DNA of 64,000 nt from Theobroma cacao (GCF_000208745.1 NC_030855.1:3055348-3119347); one strand, 5' to 3'; numbered from the stretch's first letter, positions 10,806 through 23,594 are shown. Numbers and translations are program-made. Notes: generated by a model from the letters alone, not told the origin.

Positions 10806-13284
10806 TAAGTTTTCTGTTTACTCATCAAAGGAATCTCTTGGCAACCAATCTGCCTCAAAATATTCAATTCATGGTCCGATTCTTCACACAAAATTCACAC
10901 TGTATGTATACGTACTGTATCACATCCAAAGTCTGTTAAATGCGTGTATTTTATGATAAAAATCAAATCCCAAAAAGAATCGATGCCTTTCCGTTATTTC
11001 CATCGAGTCTCCATTCATGGGTTAAATGTGCTGTTGCTTGTACTTTGAACTTCAATGCACCATAAAGATAATCTTATCGTCCGTAGAGAATCAGAAGTCA
11101 ACAAAGTTAGACGAAAATTCCTAGTAATAGGGAGAATTTCATTATCTTTAATTTCGTTAAAATAAATGAGTCATGCATGATGCCTTTTTCACATGTGTAA
11201 TAAGGTGCTAATACAGAAGTAGGTGTTGCCATGGCTGCAGGTCTGGATTCTTTCGTGTGGCGCAAAGGAAAGAATATTTTTAACCTAGACAAGACAAAAG
11301 CAATGTTCACTGTGTGTATACTGTAATAGCTGAAGCATCTTTAATTAACTAATTTGATTAATGCCCAGCAATTAATTACATCTTCTAAGTAGGCCAAGCG
11401 TAATTAAATGTTTTCGCATGGAACGTGACCCTTATGGATATATTTTTATAAACTAAATTAATAAAATATTAATCTGTTAGGTTACTTTAATTTTTTTAAT
11501 AATAGTAACAAAATTTGTGATGGGTTGTTGGGTCAGAGTGGAAAATCACCAATATCCTACTATTTCAGTTATCTTGGACGTTTTGATAAAATAACAATTC
11601 TTTGTTTTCATTTATTTTTTTTTTTAATTTTGCAATGTGTCTGGTTTTATACTATTAATTAAAAATTTAAACTTCTAAATCTTAAATTTTAAACCCTAAA
11701 CCTTAATATGAGATATTGACTAAACAATTGACATAAAATTATGAAAAGATATATCAAGCGAGACATCAAATGTTGATAGAGGATTTTTGTTTGTCTTAAT
11801 GGCATTTTGACTAGTACGATAAATACCTTTTTATTGCTATTGTTTGTGCATGAAAGAATTGAAAAAAAATAAAGTGTCCTATTATTCTTTCTGTCATTAA
11901 AACTTCATATTTTAATTTAAGTCTCGAATTGAAATAATGTGATGAGATATATGAGATATTACTTTTCAATATACTTCTCATTATGTAATCCAAATTAATG
12001 GTGTGTGTTAAAAATATGATATTGCTTCAAGAAATCCTGGCACAAAAATCTCCAAAAGTGAAGCAGCAGCTATAGCTCTCAATGCATTGCTGCCAATTCT
12101 GTAATTGATAATACGAATTTAGTATTGTCTCTTATAATTGCAGTTACATAATTCTTTGTCCATTGTTTATCATGTTCCTGGATGGTATCGAGGGCACAAA
12201 AGGCTTTTCGAACCCTAAAAAATACACAAGGATGATGCTAACGATGTGCCTTAACACTTGTCTTCTACTTATTTTAACTTGTCATACCATAGATGATCAT
12301 CTAATAGTCTATATGCAATTGAATTCAGCCTTAACTGTGTGTTTCATGAATAAATCAAATTGCACTATCTTTCTTACTATATCAAGTTATATGATCGACC
12401 AGTTATAATATACTGCATGTCACATCAGCGTTCATTGGTCTGTATACTTATCAATGTAGTCATATCCATTACTAGTATCAATTTATGAACCCGCATATAC
12501 TAAATAATTAACAAATTTTAATGTTATGTTACATTAATTGGTGAAGCTCATAACTGACTTGGTAAACAGAGTTTGTATAATAATTTTTTCACTCTCATTT
12601 CATGCACATAAATAAAAAATAAATAAAAGTTTGCACATTGTGCAACCCTGGTAAAAGATTAGGTAAACAATTCGTGATTAACAAATCATATGTAAAAGAA
12701 AGTTAATTAGTTTATATATGCACGTGGTCAGCCACTTGTTTTCTTTTTTGGGCTTGGGTAAGAAACTTTGACTTACATACTTGGATCCCTAATTGGGACA
12801 TTTGATAAGGTAAACAAAAAATATTGAACTATATAATTACACGTGACCTTACCATTGACAATGTTTAACTAAAAAACTATATTGCCATGCTTAGATCTCT
12901 GGTTAGATTAAGTTGGATCTTTCATCATTTCGTCTTTTTCATTTTTAATGTTTATTTAGAATGAATTATTGACTTTTCAAGTAATTTAGGTTAAATCGAC
13001 TTTGATTTTTGTTTATTAGAATTTTTTTGGCTGAACTAGTTAAGATGATCTTTAAGGGATGTGATCCTTGAACAAATTTTGGCAGTATGCATATAGTTTC
13101 ACTCGTTCAGGACTGTCTTGGTTAACTCTATAATTCCAAACTAGCATGGAGAGAACTAGCTGATCTTGGTGACCATAGTGGACATGGTTTCCAATTTTCA
13201 ACAAAAACAAAGCAGTTCATATTCTTAGAGAAGAGGTGCATTATAAACTAGATTACGCCATGACGCAAAAGTAGTAAGTGTAAG
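10806..13284. other. Intergenic region without recognisable gene
   Basis: About 2.5 kb of AT-rich sequence. No domain-bearing ORF and no clear repeat boundaries. A short peptide-like tail at 12012-12102 was considered and set aside. The region ends at the T-run that marks the 3' end of LINE-2. Confidence 0.5.
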
Positions 13285-13299
13285 TTTTTTTTTTTTTTT

Positions 13300-13541
13300 G
13301 GTAATGTCAATAGCTGTTTAAATAATTAAATCAGTGCAAAAGACTACCTTCAGGTAGTTGGACAGCATACCACTGACTACAAAATACCTCCAGTGTGGCT
13401 GCAAGGTTGCCCTTACTAAAACAACATGTTGCTTATGGAATCAAACCAAACAACAGAGATCATCACATAGCAATAGGGCCTGTACAAAAGGAATTTTATA
13501 TACACCATATACTCAAACAAATAGAGCAAAGGCCAGCAAAA
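13300..13541 (-). other. LINE-2 3' untranslated region
   Basis: Lies directly inside the poly(A) tail of the minus-strand LINE and has no coding potential. Assignment rests on position, between the T-run and the copia insertion, and on the continuing LINE coding sequence across the insertions. Confidence 0.55.
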
Positions 13542-13939
13542 TGTTAGAAAATAGTATAACAAAAGAGGAGAAAGGCTTAACGTATGTTGTAACACACTAT
13601 TTTTTAAGAGTTGTTGCCTATTATGAGGATTTGTAAATAATGACTCTTTAGAATACAACAAGCTTATTGCAAAATACTTTTGAATGATGGAAATCTGGTT
13701 TGAAAGTATGTCCCTTTTATAGACACTAAAATATTGTCTCTAATTTGTTTCAACAGACGTGTCTTGTTAAGTTCCAAGAGATATGTCTGTTGAGAACACT
13801 GAATAATTAATCAACGTATTTCAACAGTTGTGTTTGAATCCAATTCTCTTTATTTAAGAGTTGTGTCTTAATCTAAATAGTCACTTAATTTCAATAATCA
13901 CATTTGAATAAGACTTATTGTATTACAAACTATCAAACA
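13542..13939 (-). repeat. 3' LTR of the copia element
   Basis: 398 bp. It matches 26767-27148 along its whole length, with shared blocks such as ACGTGTCTTGTTAAGTT and ACTGAATAATTAATCAA. Just inside it (13940-13951) lies ATCACCCACTAG, whose reverse complement CTAGTGGGTGAT is the purine-rich tract priming plus-strand synthesis. Confidence 0.9.
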
Positions 13940-14479
13940 ATCACCCACTAGTTTGTAATATTAATAATACTATTCAAAGTAGAAAGTATCTTGAAGATTT
14001 GAACTTTCTATTAGTATAGAAATTTTAAAGTTAAGACAAAATTATTGGTATCATAGGGATTGAACCATAACTCCTTACGTCATAAGCAAAAATATCACAA
14101 ACATAGCATTATTTAATCACTTTAAAATTCTACCAATTGCTTTACCAATTATATGGCCTTGTGCTAATCCTAGTTTCATGAATATTTACAAGAGTAAACC
14201 TTTTTAATTCTTATTTGAAGCGACACCACTCTAGTATTCATTTAGGTAGAATTTATACTTATGCCTTTGTTATTACGGGCATTTAACATTTCCATTAAGA
14301 GCCTTTTGCTCATCCTCTCCTTGTAATATTCACACTGAATATTCTAAAATGAAGTTATTTGAATATTCTAGAATGAGGCTATTTAATATAAAAATTCAGT
14401 GCATAATAACAACATACAGTAACTTGTTATTACCCAATGAACTTTTATTGTTAGTTTTGCTTACTCAAAGTTGGGTTTC

Positions 14480-15574
14480 CATTGCTAGTGCTTTTAAGTC
14501 AAGGGTTTTAGCCCCATTCCACTAGACGTTGATTTTACAGCCTTTCTTAGCAAAGCTTTGGTAAGTGGATCAGCCAAATTCTTGCAACATTTAACATAAA
14601 CTATTGTTACAAACCCATTTGAGATTAATTCTCTTATGTAGGCATGTCACAGACTTATTTATGTATTTAGACTTTACATTATAAATCTTATTATGGGTTG
14701 AACACATTGTAGCCTCACTATCACAATAAATGGAAATGGCCGACATCAGTTATGGTTACAACTTTATATCTAATAACAAATTTCTCAACCATTTTGCTTC
14801 TTTTCTAATGATTGTTAATGCTAAAAATTCAGATTCAATTGTGGAATGCGTAATACAAGTCTACTTTTTAGATGCCCAACTAATGGCACCATCTCCTAAG
14901 GTAAAAATCCATCTGATATAGATTTATTGTCATCAATACTAGTTATCCAACTAGCATCAAAAAATCCTTCTAACATACTAGAAAAACCACTATAACAAAT
15001 TTCCAAATTTTTTGTTTTCTTTAAATATCCAAGTACTCTAGTAATAACCTTCCAATGATTTTTGCTAGGTTTACTTGTAAACCTTGAAAATTTTGTGAAT
15101 GGAAAAGGCTATATTTGAGGTAGAAAATGTGCAACATACATTATGCTGCGTACGACACTTACATATTCTAATTATGCCATAACTATTTTAGAATTTTCTC
15201 TACGTAATGTGATTGATTCAATGAAATCACATTTTGATCTCTTTTGCCTTTAATTCCCAAGATTGTATCAACTTCATTAAGATCTTTTATTTTGAAAGCC
15301 GAAGTTAAATATTTCTTAGTTTCAACAATTCCAGGCATAGTTGTACCAAAGATTAGCAAATCATCCACTTAAAAATATATTATTGCACCATAGTCTTTTG
15401 TAAATTTCGAGTAAATGCACTTAATTGCATTATTATATACAAAACCGTGTGAAAGTATGGTACTATCAAACTCTTCATCCATTGCTTTGGAGCTTGTTTC
15501 AGTCCATAAAGAGATTTGATTAGTTTACAAACCTTCCTCTCATTTCAAGGAAGTATAAAACCTTCAAGCTGCTC

Positions 15575-15607
<33 letters not shown>

Positions 15608-15800
15608 CTTCATTAAGATCTCTATTTAAGAAGGCAGTTTTAACATCCATTTGTTGTACATGTAATTTATGAATAGATGCAAAAGTCAAATGTGTTCTTA
15701 TGAATGTTATCCTTACTACTAGAGCATAAGTATCAAAATAATCAATGTCTTTTTTTTTTTTGCTTGAAACGTTTGGCACAGAACCATTTGTGTTATAATT
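14480..15800 (-). pseudogene. Copia pol: reverse transcriptase and RNase H remnants
   Basis: At 15564-15779 the frame reads IDYFDTYALVVRITFIRT then VQQMDVKTAFLNRDLNED, the start of copia RT. At 15183-15368 it reads MDDLLIFGTTMPGI (the Y-V-D-D box with Tyr-Val lost) then FKIKDLNEVDTILGI. At about 14498-14580 a stop-interrupted frame ends LADPLTKALLRKAV and SSGMGLKP, the C-terminal signature of copia RNase H. A CA/TA microsatellite sits inside the RT at 15572-15608, and several frameshifts are present. Confidence 0.85.
15572..15608. repeat. (CA)n(TA)n microsatellite inside copia RT
   Basis: CACACACACACA followed by about twelve TA units, directly after the codons for DLNED on the minus strand. 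It replaces the RT residues expected at this point, so it expanded in an already dead gene. Confidence 0.85.
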
Positions 15801-15959
15801 CCTTCTAAATGCTCATTTACAGTTTATGAATTTTGATCCAAAAGGAAGATCAACCAAAACCCATGTTTTGTTTGACAAGATTGAATCCATTTCATCAGTT
15901 TTTACTTCTCTCGAAAAGCTAAATTCTTCAAAGACAGAGCTTTTTTGAATGTTTTTGGA

Positions 15960-17418
15960 TCATCTTCAACGTTTAACAAAATAGGTATTTTTATAAACTT
16001 TGGTTCTACTTTCATCCACAAGGAATGCTAATGCTTGTGAGTCAATGAAATTTAGATCTAAATGTTTTTTTTTTATAGCTCTTTGACTTTTTCTTGGCTC
16101 AATTTGACTATCATCGCTTTTTCTTTTACTAGATGTATCACAAGAAGTCATATCACTTGGTCACAACTTGAAATTAAGACATTTTGTTCATAATCAAATT
16201 TATTATTAGAGTTATACAAAAATTTATTTTCAATAAAGTCAACATGTTTAGACTTTACAATAGCATTTGATTGTAAATCTAAAATTCTATATGCTTTAGA
16301 ATGTTGGTCATAGCCAACAAAAACACCTTTCATTGCTCTAGGTCTAAGGTTTGTTCTCTGTGATTCAAGAACTTTATAAAAGGCCAAGCACCCCCACACT
16401 TTAAGATATTCCAAGTTTGGTTTTCTTTCATTCCAAAGTTCATATAAGGTGAAACCTTAATACTCTTGGAAGGAACTCTATTCAGTATATGACATGTTGT
16501 TAATAAAGCCTTACCTCATAAATCATGCAACAAATCTGCATTCTATAACATAGCATTTGTCATGTCAACCAAAGTTCTAATTTTCCTTTCAATCAATCCA
16601 TTTTGTTGTGGTCAATAAGGAGCACTTTTTTTATGCATCAAACCATTTTCTTCATAAAAATTATCAAATTTTGTAGGAAAATATTCTCCTCCTCTATAAA
16701 TTCTTAGAACTTTGATTTTCCTACCTTTTTGATTTTCCATAATAGATTTAGATTTTTTAAATTTCTAAGTTTTATTTGAATAGACATAAGTCAACCTAAA
16801 ATAATAGTCTATAAAAGTGATAAAATATCTCTTTCTTCTTCTAGTTAATTTTTAATTTAATTCACATATATCATAATGCACAATATCTAATAATTGTGAG
16901 TTTCTTTCCGCACTATGAAAAGGTTTCTTTGTTAATTGTGCTTGTATGCATATTTCACATTTTTCTAAATGCTCATGTTTGCATGCAATATAACCATTTT
17001 TAGATATAAATCTCATAAAACCAAAATTTTAATGTCCAAGTCTAGCATGCCATAATAAGGAATTAGACTCAACAGCATAAGCAGAAACCATATTTATTTC
17101 ATCAATACTGAACTTATACATGCCTTTACAAAAGTATCATTTTCCTACAAATAGGCCACCCTTGGATACTATTACATTATCAGTTTTTATTATAACTTTA
17201 AAACCTTTCTTTGTAAGGAAACTAGTATAAACTAAATTCTTCTTAATTTCAAGACCATGGAATATATTGAGTACTATCAAATTCTATCTTGAAGTGAAAT
17301 TTAACTCGACAATCCTTTTTGTTTCAACTTTGGCTGTAACATAATTTCCCACCAAAACATCTTCTAGTTTATTAACTTTCATGTAAGCCTTGAACAAGTT
17401 TCTGTCATTGCATACATG
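15960..17418 (-). pseudogene. Copia pol: integrase remnant
   Basis: The frame 16148-16414 reads YLKVWGCLAFYKVLESQR then KGVFVGYDQHSKAYRILDL, the conserved C-terminal part of copia integrase. A following frame (15966-16151) has SQRAIKKKHLDLNF, the spacer before RT. From 16415 to 17418 the integrase core and preceding gag-pol sequence are recognisable only in fragments because of many stops. It ends where the gypsy element starts, and the missing upstream part resumes at 25756. Confidence 0.75.
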
Positions 17419-18164
17419 ACTTGTGTAGCGACCCCACTTAGACCGCTACCAGCGTCCGAGACTTCTAAGGAATTTCGTCAAGTCCCGAACAAGCCTCATT
17501 TGAAATTTTCGTTAGATTCATTAAATAAACATTCACGTCTAATAATTAAAAACATTTTTTCACATCTAGCAATTTCGTTCTAACACAACCCTAAATAGCG
17601 AAGCGACTCAGAATGGGGTTAGGAAATGCCTTTACCTACTCTACGGTGGTCCATACGCACCGATGATTACACGTTAGACTGATCTCTATCTACAAAAAGA
17701 GAAAATAAGAGGGGTGTGAGTATCATAGACTCAATGATCATCATTGACCCCGTGAGCAGGCAATGAGGGGAAACAAACATAAAAGTGGAATGTTTATAAA
17801 TCCAAGAGTAAGCATAGAAAATACATTCCATAAAACTGAGAGATTTTGTTTTTATACCTTGTAATTCTTAAAAATAATAAATCACAAGTAAACATACATG
17901 AAAACAGTTGTATTTAAGGTATTAGAAAATCTTTCAACCCCGACATCCAGTCAATATTAAATTCAATGACAAGTGAAAAATAAAGAGTCTCAAATATAAA
18001 AAGGCGAAATAATTGATCACCAACGAATATGTAAATTTCACTTGCCATTAAATAAAAATTTTCAAGTGTTAATGCCATGCATAGTGAAATAAAAATCCAC
18101 AAGTGAGCATTATCTTCATGTAGGTTTAGTATAGCCCTTAAGCTTACTCTCTTAGACATCATCA

Positions 18165-18344
18165 CCTACTCGTGGGAACTGCCCATGCCACCATATATAA
18201 ATCGGGGCTTCAGGTCCCCCTTTACCTACTCGTGGGAACTACCCATGCCACCATATACAAATCGGGGCTTTAGGTCCCCTTTTACTTACTCATGGGAACT
18301 ACCCATGCCACCCAATATAAATCGAGGCTTCAGGTCCCCCTTTA
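18165..18344. repeat. 60-bp tandem repeat, three copies, in the 3' LTR
   Basis: Units start CCTACTCGTGGGAACT and end GGCTTCAGGTCCCCCTTTA. Each contains a TATATAAATCG-like core. It is absent from neighbouring non-LTR DNA. Confidence 0.92.
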
Positions 18345-18929
18345 TAAATCAAATATCAATAATCGACAATTACCACTTTGTGCATAAAGACCACACTTGA
18401 CCTGGTGTGGTAACAGGTCCTACCCAGCATATCTCAATCACGTTCAAATGAAAATCATTGCAATTTAATGCATTTGCAAAACATAATAGTTTGTACACAA
18501 TATAATCACAAATCAATGTTGTGCATATTTTATCTCAAAGCATGGTATATTTACCAAATCAGCATGCTAAGTGAAATAGATAATTGATCATCAAATTCTA
18601 TGAATCAATATAAAAGGCCATTGGCCTAAACATCACACAAACTTACAAGGTATGATTTTGAAATGCACAGCCAGTCAAATGTTTGTTTCCCTGTATTTAG
18701 GACCTTGTAGATATATACTTATGTATAATATAAAAAAAATAAATTTAAAATCCTTGATTTCAATCACAAACAACCCAGGGCTTTCTACCAACTCATGCTT
18801 TCCACAATTTCGTCAACCATCAAATGTAACAACATAATATATTTATCAATATATAATTTTGAAATTTAGCACCCACTCACCTCACAATAGCAGGACGTTT
18901 CTTCGCTATTGGTTCATGTGTATATCTAG

Positions 18930-19380
18930 CTATTCCGTTTTTCTTTCCTGTTTCTTCCTTTCTCTTTCTTGTTTTTATTTTTTTCCTTGTTGTCGGTCTT
19001 TCTTCCAATCGGTGCTTCTCTTTCTCTTCTTCTTTCTTTTTTTCTTTTTTTCTTTTCTCTTCTTTCTCTTTCTTTTCAAGCACCGTCGCTGCTCCCTCTC
19101 TCTTTCTTCTTCTTTTTCTTTTTTCTTTTTCCCCTTTCTTTTTCTTCCTCGACGCCACTGCTCCCTCTCTCTTTCTTCTTCTTTTTCTTTCTTCTTTTTT
19201 TTTCTCTTTCTTCTTTCTTGTCTTTTCGCTCTTTTTCCTTCCATTTTTGTCAGCTTGACTTTTCTTTTTGTTTTTCTCTCTCCTTTCTTCCTTGTCCCTT
19301 TTTTGGTCGGGCCCCCCTTTTTCTTTTTTTTTTCTTCTTTCTTTCTCTTCTCTTCTCTTTTGTCTTTTCCTTCTCCTTTT
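18930..19380. repeat. Polypyrimidine (CTTT-rich) tract in the 3' LTR
   Basis: Around 450 bases almost free of purines on the plus strand (polypurine in the element's sense strand), with runs such as TCTTTCTTCTTCTTTTTC. It yields long spurious ORFs on both strands made of Phe/Ser/Leu or Lys/Arg/Glu. Confidence 0.9.
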
Positions 19381-19561
19381 CTTTTCACATGCTGGCCCCT
19401 AACTTTTCTTTAAATGAAAAGGGTGTTACAGTCTCCCCCACTTAAAAACAAATTCTTCCTCGAATTACATCAACATAGAGACACTTAATAGTACATTTAA
19501 CCTTTAAATAAATATAGATATTCTACTTGTATCTCCTCTTCTAGATCCCAAGTCGCCTCTT

Positions 19562-20112
19562 CTACCGAGTGTTTTGCCATAATACTTTCACTAAAGCGAT
19601 GTCCTTAAAGCGAAGCCTTTTTACTTGACAGTCCAATATAGCTACATGCTGCTCTTGGTATTTCAACCCATCTTCCAACAGTATCGTATCATGTTGTATC
19701 ACATGTGAAGGGTCTTGAACATATTTTCTGAGCATGGATACATGAAACACTGGATTAACCCCTTCAAAATCTGATGATAATGCCAATCGATAAGCAACAG
19801 TTCCTACGCGTTCCAGTATTTCAAACAGGCCAATATATCAAGGACTGAGTTTGCCTTTCTTGCCAAATCTTCATACTCCTTTACATGGTGACACTTTTAG
19901 AAACACATGATCACCTACTTCGAACTCTAGGGGCCTGCATCTATTGTAGGCATATGACTTTTGTCTACTTTGAAAGGCCAACATTTGTTCTCGAATTATT
20001 TATACTCTTTCCACTACTGCTTGTACCATCTTCGTCCCCAATAATTTTCTTTCTCCAACTTCTAACCACCCAATGGGTGACCTACACTTCAGCCCATACA
20101 GTGCCTCAAACG
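19562..20112 (-). pseudogene. Gypsy integrase C-terminal end and chromodomain-like tail
   Basis: Right after the RNase H end, the frame reads MAPFEALYGLKCRSPIGW, a motif normally near the C-terminal side of the integrase core. The zinc-binding HHCC region and the DDE catalytic core are therefore missing. Downstream, 19562-19786 reads GVNPVFHVSMLRKYVQDPSH and QVKRLRFKDIALVKVLWQN, the segment leading into the chromodomain of chromoviruses. The pol tail ends close to the purine-rich tract. Confidence 0.85.
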
Positions 20113-20683
20113 GCGCCATATTGCCCATTGACTTTCGATTCGATGCATCAGCTACGACATTCGCCTTGTTGGGACGTAGAGTATCATACAATCATAGTCT
20201 TTCAACAATTTCATCCACCTACGTTGCCTTAAATTTAGATCTCGCTGTTGAAATATATACTTCAAACTTTTGTGATCCGTATATATTTCACATGTTTCCC
20301 CGTACAAATAATGCCTCCATAATTTTTAAGGCAAACATGATCGTTGCCATCTCCAGATCATGTGTAGGATAATTTTGTTCATGCCTCTTAAGTTGTCTTG
20401 AGGCATAAACGATAACTCTACCATGCTGCATCAATACACATCCTAATCCAACCCTCAAAGTATCACAATAAACAATGTAGCCCCTGGATGCACATGGCAG
20501 ACTTAATAGGGGTGCGAAAGTCAAACAAGCTTTTAATGTTTGGAAACTATATTCACAAGCCTCTAACCATTCAAATTTTACTCCCTTTTGAGTTAACCTT
20601 GTTAGCGAATAGGTTATCTTAAAGAAATCTTTCACAAATCGTCGATAATACCCAGCCAATACTAGAAAACTCTTGATTTCCAT
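20113..20683 (-). pseudogene. Gypsy RNase H domain
   Basis: The frame 20288-20683 starts [19 protein letters not shown] (RT connection) and continues to [19 protein letters not shown] with the first RNase H Asp, [20 protein letters not shown] and [12 protein letters not shown] with the Glu. Its C-terminal [11 protein letters not shown] (normally A-D-A-L-S-R-K) lies in 20000-20191, at the edge of a deletion. Confidence 0.88.
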
Positions 20684-20699
20684 AACTGTCGTAGGTCAG

Positions 20700-21342
20700 C
20701 CCAATTCTCAATTGCCTCAACTTTATTGGGATCTGCTTGTACTCCATCCTTAAATACAATATGTCCCAAAAAACCAACACTACTCAACCTAAATCGCACT
20801 TAGAAAATTTCGAGTACAATTTATGCTCCCGTAGGGTCTGTAGCACGATCCTTAAATGTTGTGCCTGCTCTTCCCAACTTCTAGAGTATATTAGAATGTC
20901 ATCAATAAAGATGACCATAAATCTATCCAAGTATGCTCGGAACACTCTATTCATCAAGTCCATGAAAGCAGCAGGGGCATTCATCAATCCAAAAGACATC
21001 ATCAAAAATTCATAATGTCCATACCTCGTATGGAATGCGATTTTGGGTATATCCTCTTCCCTGATCCTTAATTGATGATATCCAAACCTTAAATCAATCT
21101 TCGAAAAGCATTGAGCCCCTTGCAGCTGATCAAACAAATCATCAATTCTGGGAAGTGGATATTTATTTTTGATCGTAACTTTATTAAGCTACTGGTAATC
21201 TATACATAGCTTGAGACTACCATCTTTTTTCTTTACGAACAGCACTAGTGCTCCTCAAGGTGACACACTCGGGGCGAATAAAGCCCTTGTTAATTAAATC
21301 TTGCAGTTGTTCCCTTAACTCCTTTAACTCTGCCGATGCCAT
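20700..21342 (-). pseudogene. Gypsy reverse transcriptase
   Basis: The open piece at 20784-21137 reads [20 protein letters not shown] (motif A, Asp in KIDL), [20 protein letters not shown] (motif B region) and [11 protein letters not shown] with the catalytic F-I-D-D at 20898-20909, then [13 protein letters not shown]. Stops at both ends break continuity with the protease side and the RNase H side. Otherwise the RT is well preserved, in line with a fairly recent insertion. Confidence 0.92.
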
Positions 21343-22200
21343 TCAGTACGGAGGCATCGATATTGGTTGTGTTTCTAGAATCAAATCAATACGAAATTCG
21401 ATTTCCCTTTCGGGAGGTAATCCAAGCAACTCTTCTGGAAACATATCTACAAATTCATTTACTACAGGTGTAGCTTCTAAATTTCCTTCTTCACTCTGTA
21501 CTTCTCTAGTAATTGTAGCCATCAGACAATCAACCAAATGGTTGCTGTGACCATAAATTACAAATAACGGCTCTCCAGGAAATTTAAACTTCACCAATTT
21601 GCAATAACAATCTACATTAGCGTAGCAAGACACCAGCCAATCTATTCTTAGTATCACATCGAATCCCAGTGTTATCATTAACACTAAGTCCACCCAAGTG
21701 TCCCTATCTTTAATCTGGACCACACAAGAACGAAACACATACTTCGTAACATACGATTCTTCCAACGGGGTGGTTTCTACTAACGGTTCATCCATATATT
21801 CATAGTGCTTGCCTAATTTACGCATGAAATTTGAAGACACAAAGAATGGGTGGATCCTGGGTCAACTAAAACTGATGCTTTGTAATAACAAATGAAAAGA
21901 TTACCTATTACCACTACATTCGAGACATGAGCATTTTGTGGTGTCAAAGTGAACACTTTAGCTTGTCCTCCTCCAAAAGCACCTTGTTGAGTTAACCCTA
22001 CCGATCTACCTTGTGACAAGGAAGTTACCCTTTTTCCTTTATCCCTCTTGACATTTTTAGTTGGTGCGGTAGTAAAATTGGGTCGTATTAAGTCATGAGT
22101 CATTTCCTGGTTATGTCTATAGGTAGGACAATATGACCAATTCCCCCACACTCATAACAGAACTCCGTCATCTAGTTACATGGCCCTGTATGAATCTGAC
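21343..22200 (-). pseudogene. Gypsy zinc knuckle, protease and RT start
   Basis: Around 22140-22160 the frame reads CYECGGIGHIV, a partial CCHC knuckle with its last Cys lost. The frame 21813-22151 ends KASVLVDPGSTHSL; the D-P-G-S-T box is the aspartic protease site. The next frame (21343-21840) holds the second half of the protease (GFDVILRIDWLV, in place of G-M-D-W-L) and the entry to RT (EFVDMFPEELLGLPPERE). A frame change separates the two halves. Confidence 0.88.
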
Positions 22201-22323
22201 CACAAAAAGTGTAGAAAGGACCCCACTGACCACTCTGTCTAGGATTTGATTAGTCATCCCATTGCTCATAGCCCGTCTGTAATTAATCCCACGAAAATCA
22301 CTACTGCGTGGGGGACTACGAAA

Positions 22324-23490
22324 CTAAAAATTTCTTCTTTGATTTGGTGGACTAGAGAATGCTAACCCTCTGAGTAAGTTACCATCCCTTCGACTTGGTT
22401 GTCCAACTATATTAGCATCTTTACCCCTACTGGGGTCTTTGTATCTGGAAGATCCTTCACCTCGATTTCTTTTACTCCTTTCTCTTTCCACCCCAATCTC
22501 TTTACGTTTCGCCTTAATTTTCCTAGCAACATCAACTACTTTGGGGTAGGATGTAAATATCTGAGAGACTAGAATTCTGTATATTGGCCAATGTAACCCC
22601 TTAATGAACTTCTTAATCCTCTCCCTTTCAGTTTGAACTAGATACGGGGCATATCTTGACAACTGAGTAAATTGGATGTCATAATCTGATACTGTCATCC
22701 CAAGCGCCTATATTAAAGTTTCAAACTCCTGTGCCTTAGCTTCTCTCACGCTTTCAAGTAGAAATCTATCCATGAAAGCTTGTGTGAATTCTTCCTAAAT
22801 AAGTGGAGTAGAACCAAGAGGTCTACAGCACTTGAGCGTAGCGAACCATATCTGCATTGCTTTTGTCAATCTAAAACCTGTCAACTCAACTGCCCCACGA
22901 CTAAAACAACCCAACGCAGTACAAATTTTATCTATCTCATCTAAAAATACTTGTGGGTCCTCTGTTGATTTAGCACCCGAAAAGGAAGGGGGTTTCAATT
23001 TCATAAAATCACCTAGAGTCACCATGACATTTCCTCGATTTTTTTCCTCATAAGGTTGATAATCTGAATCTTTAAAACTAGAACCCATTGTTTCATTTGG
23101 TTAATACACTCTCTATCTCCTAAACTCTGCAAACTCCGGGGTTAACCCTCGTAATCCAGCCGCTATCTCCTCTAAGGTGGCAGTGGATACCTCAGGATAA
23201 TCACCTCCCATATCCCCAGAACTGGTACCGACTCTCTTCTCACTGGAACTTTGACTACTTTGAGGCCCGACGATTCAACCTCTAGGTCCACCTCTCCGAC
23301 TGCTCCTAAAGAAAGATGGATGTGGTCCCTCTATAGTGTCATCTGGGGCATTAAACCCTCTCATTCCTCTTAAGGCGGCCTGAGTTCTAGGTGGCATCTC
23401 AGTACCTATATAGTAACAAACACCCTTCAAATAACTAATAAAAATTATTAATAAAGGTGGCTTACTAAGATTAGGGAGTTTCATGTAGCC
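22324..23490 (-). pseudogene. Gypsy gag remnant
   Basis: The start is near MPPRTQAALRGMRGF (in 23275-23484). The next frame (22795-23088) reads FMKLKPPSFSGAKSTEDPQ then VFLDEIDKICTALGC, the core of plant gypsy gag (retrotrans_gag). A third frame (22324-22698) has VSDYDIQFTQLSRYAPYLV, a basic region and a LAFSSPPNQRR tail. Frames are separated by stops. A zinc knuckle follows near 22100-22200. Confidence 0.88.
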
Positions 23491-23594
23491 TCCTATCCAT
23501 AATCCATGCTGTAATCATGAACCATGAATAAGACTCTACACTACCCATGACACTCCGCTAACAACACAAGAAATCTTAGAACTTTTTTAAACCT

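Larger units (their letters stand above)
17424..19430 (-). repeat. 3' LTR of the gypsy element
   Basis: 2007 bp, closely matching 23614-25750. It holds three copies of a 60-bp tandem repeat and a long pyrimidine-rich tract. On its inner side (19431-19448) is GTCTCCCCCACTTAAAAA, whose complement contains the purine-rich tract AAGTGGGGGAGAC. Confidence 0.95.

Noticed and set aside
11685..11710. Telomere-like TAAACCCTAAACCT
   Set aside because: Only about two units in AT-rich DNA; too short to be an interstitial telomere array.
12012..12102. Short open tail ending SEAAAIALNALLPIL
   Set aside because: Looks like the end of a protein exon but is under 35 codons, has no upstream exon or splice evidence and no family I can name.
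18859..19445. Long ORFs rich in Phe/Ser/Leu (plus) and Lys/Arg/Glu (minus)
   Set aside because: They follow the polypyrimidine tract of a gypsy LTR and exist in several frames at once; the same happens at 25220-25822. Composition artefacts, not proteins.
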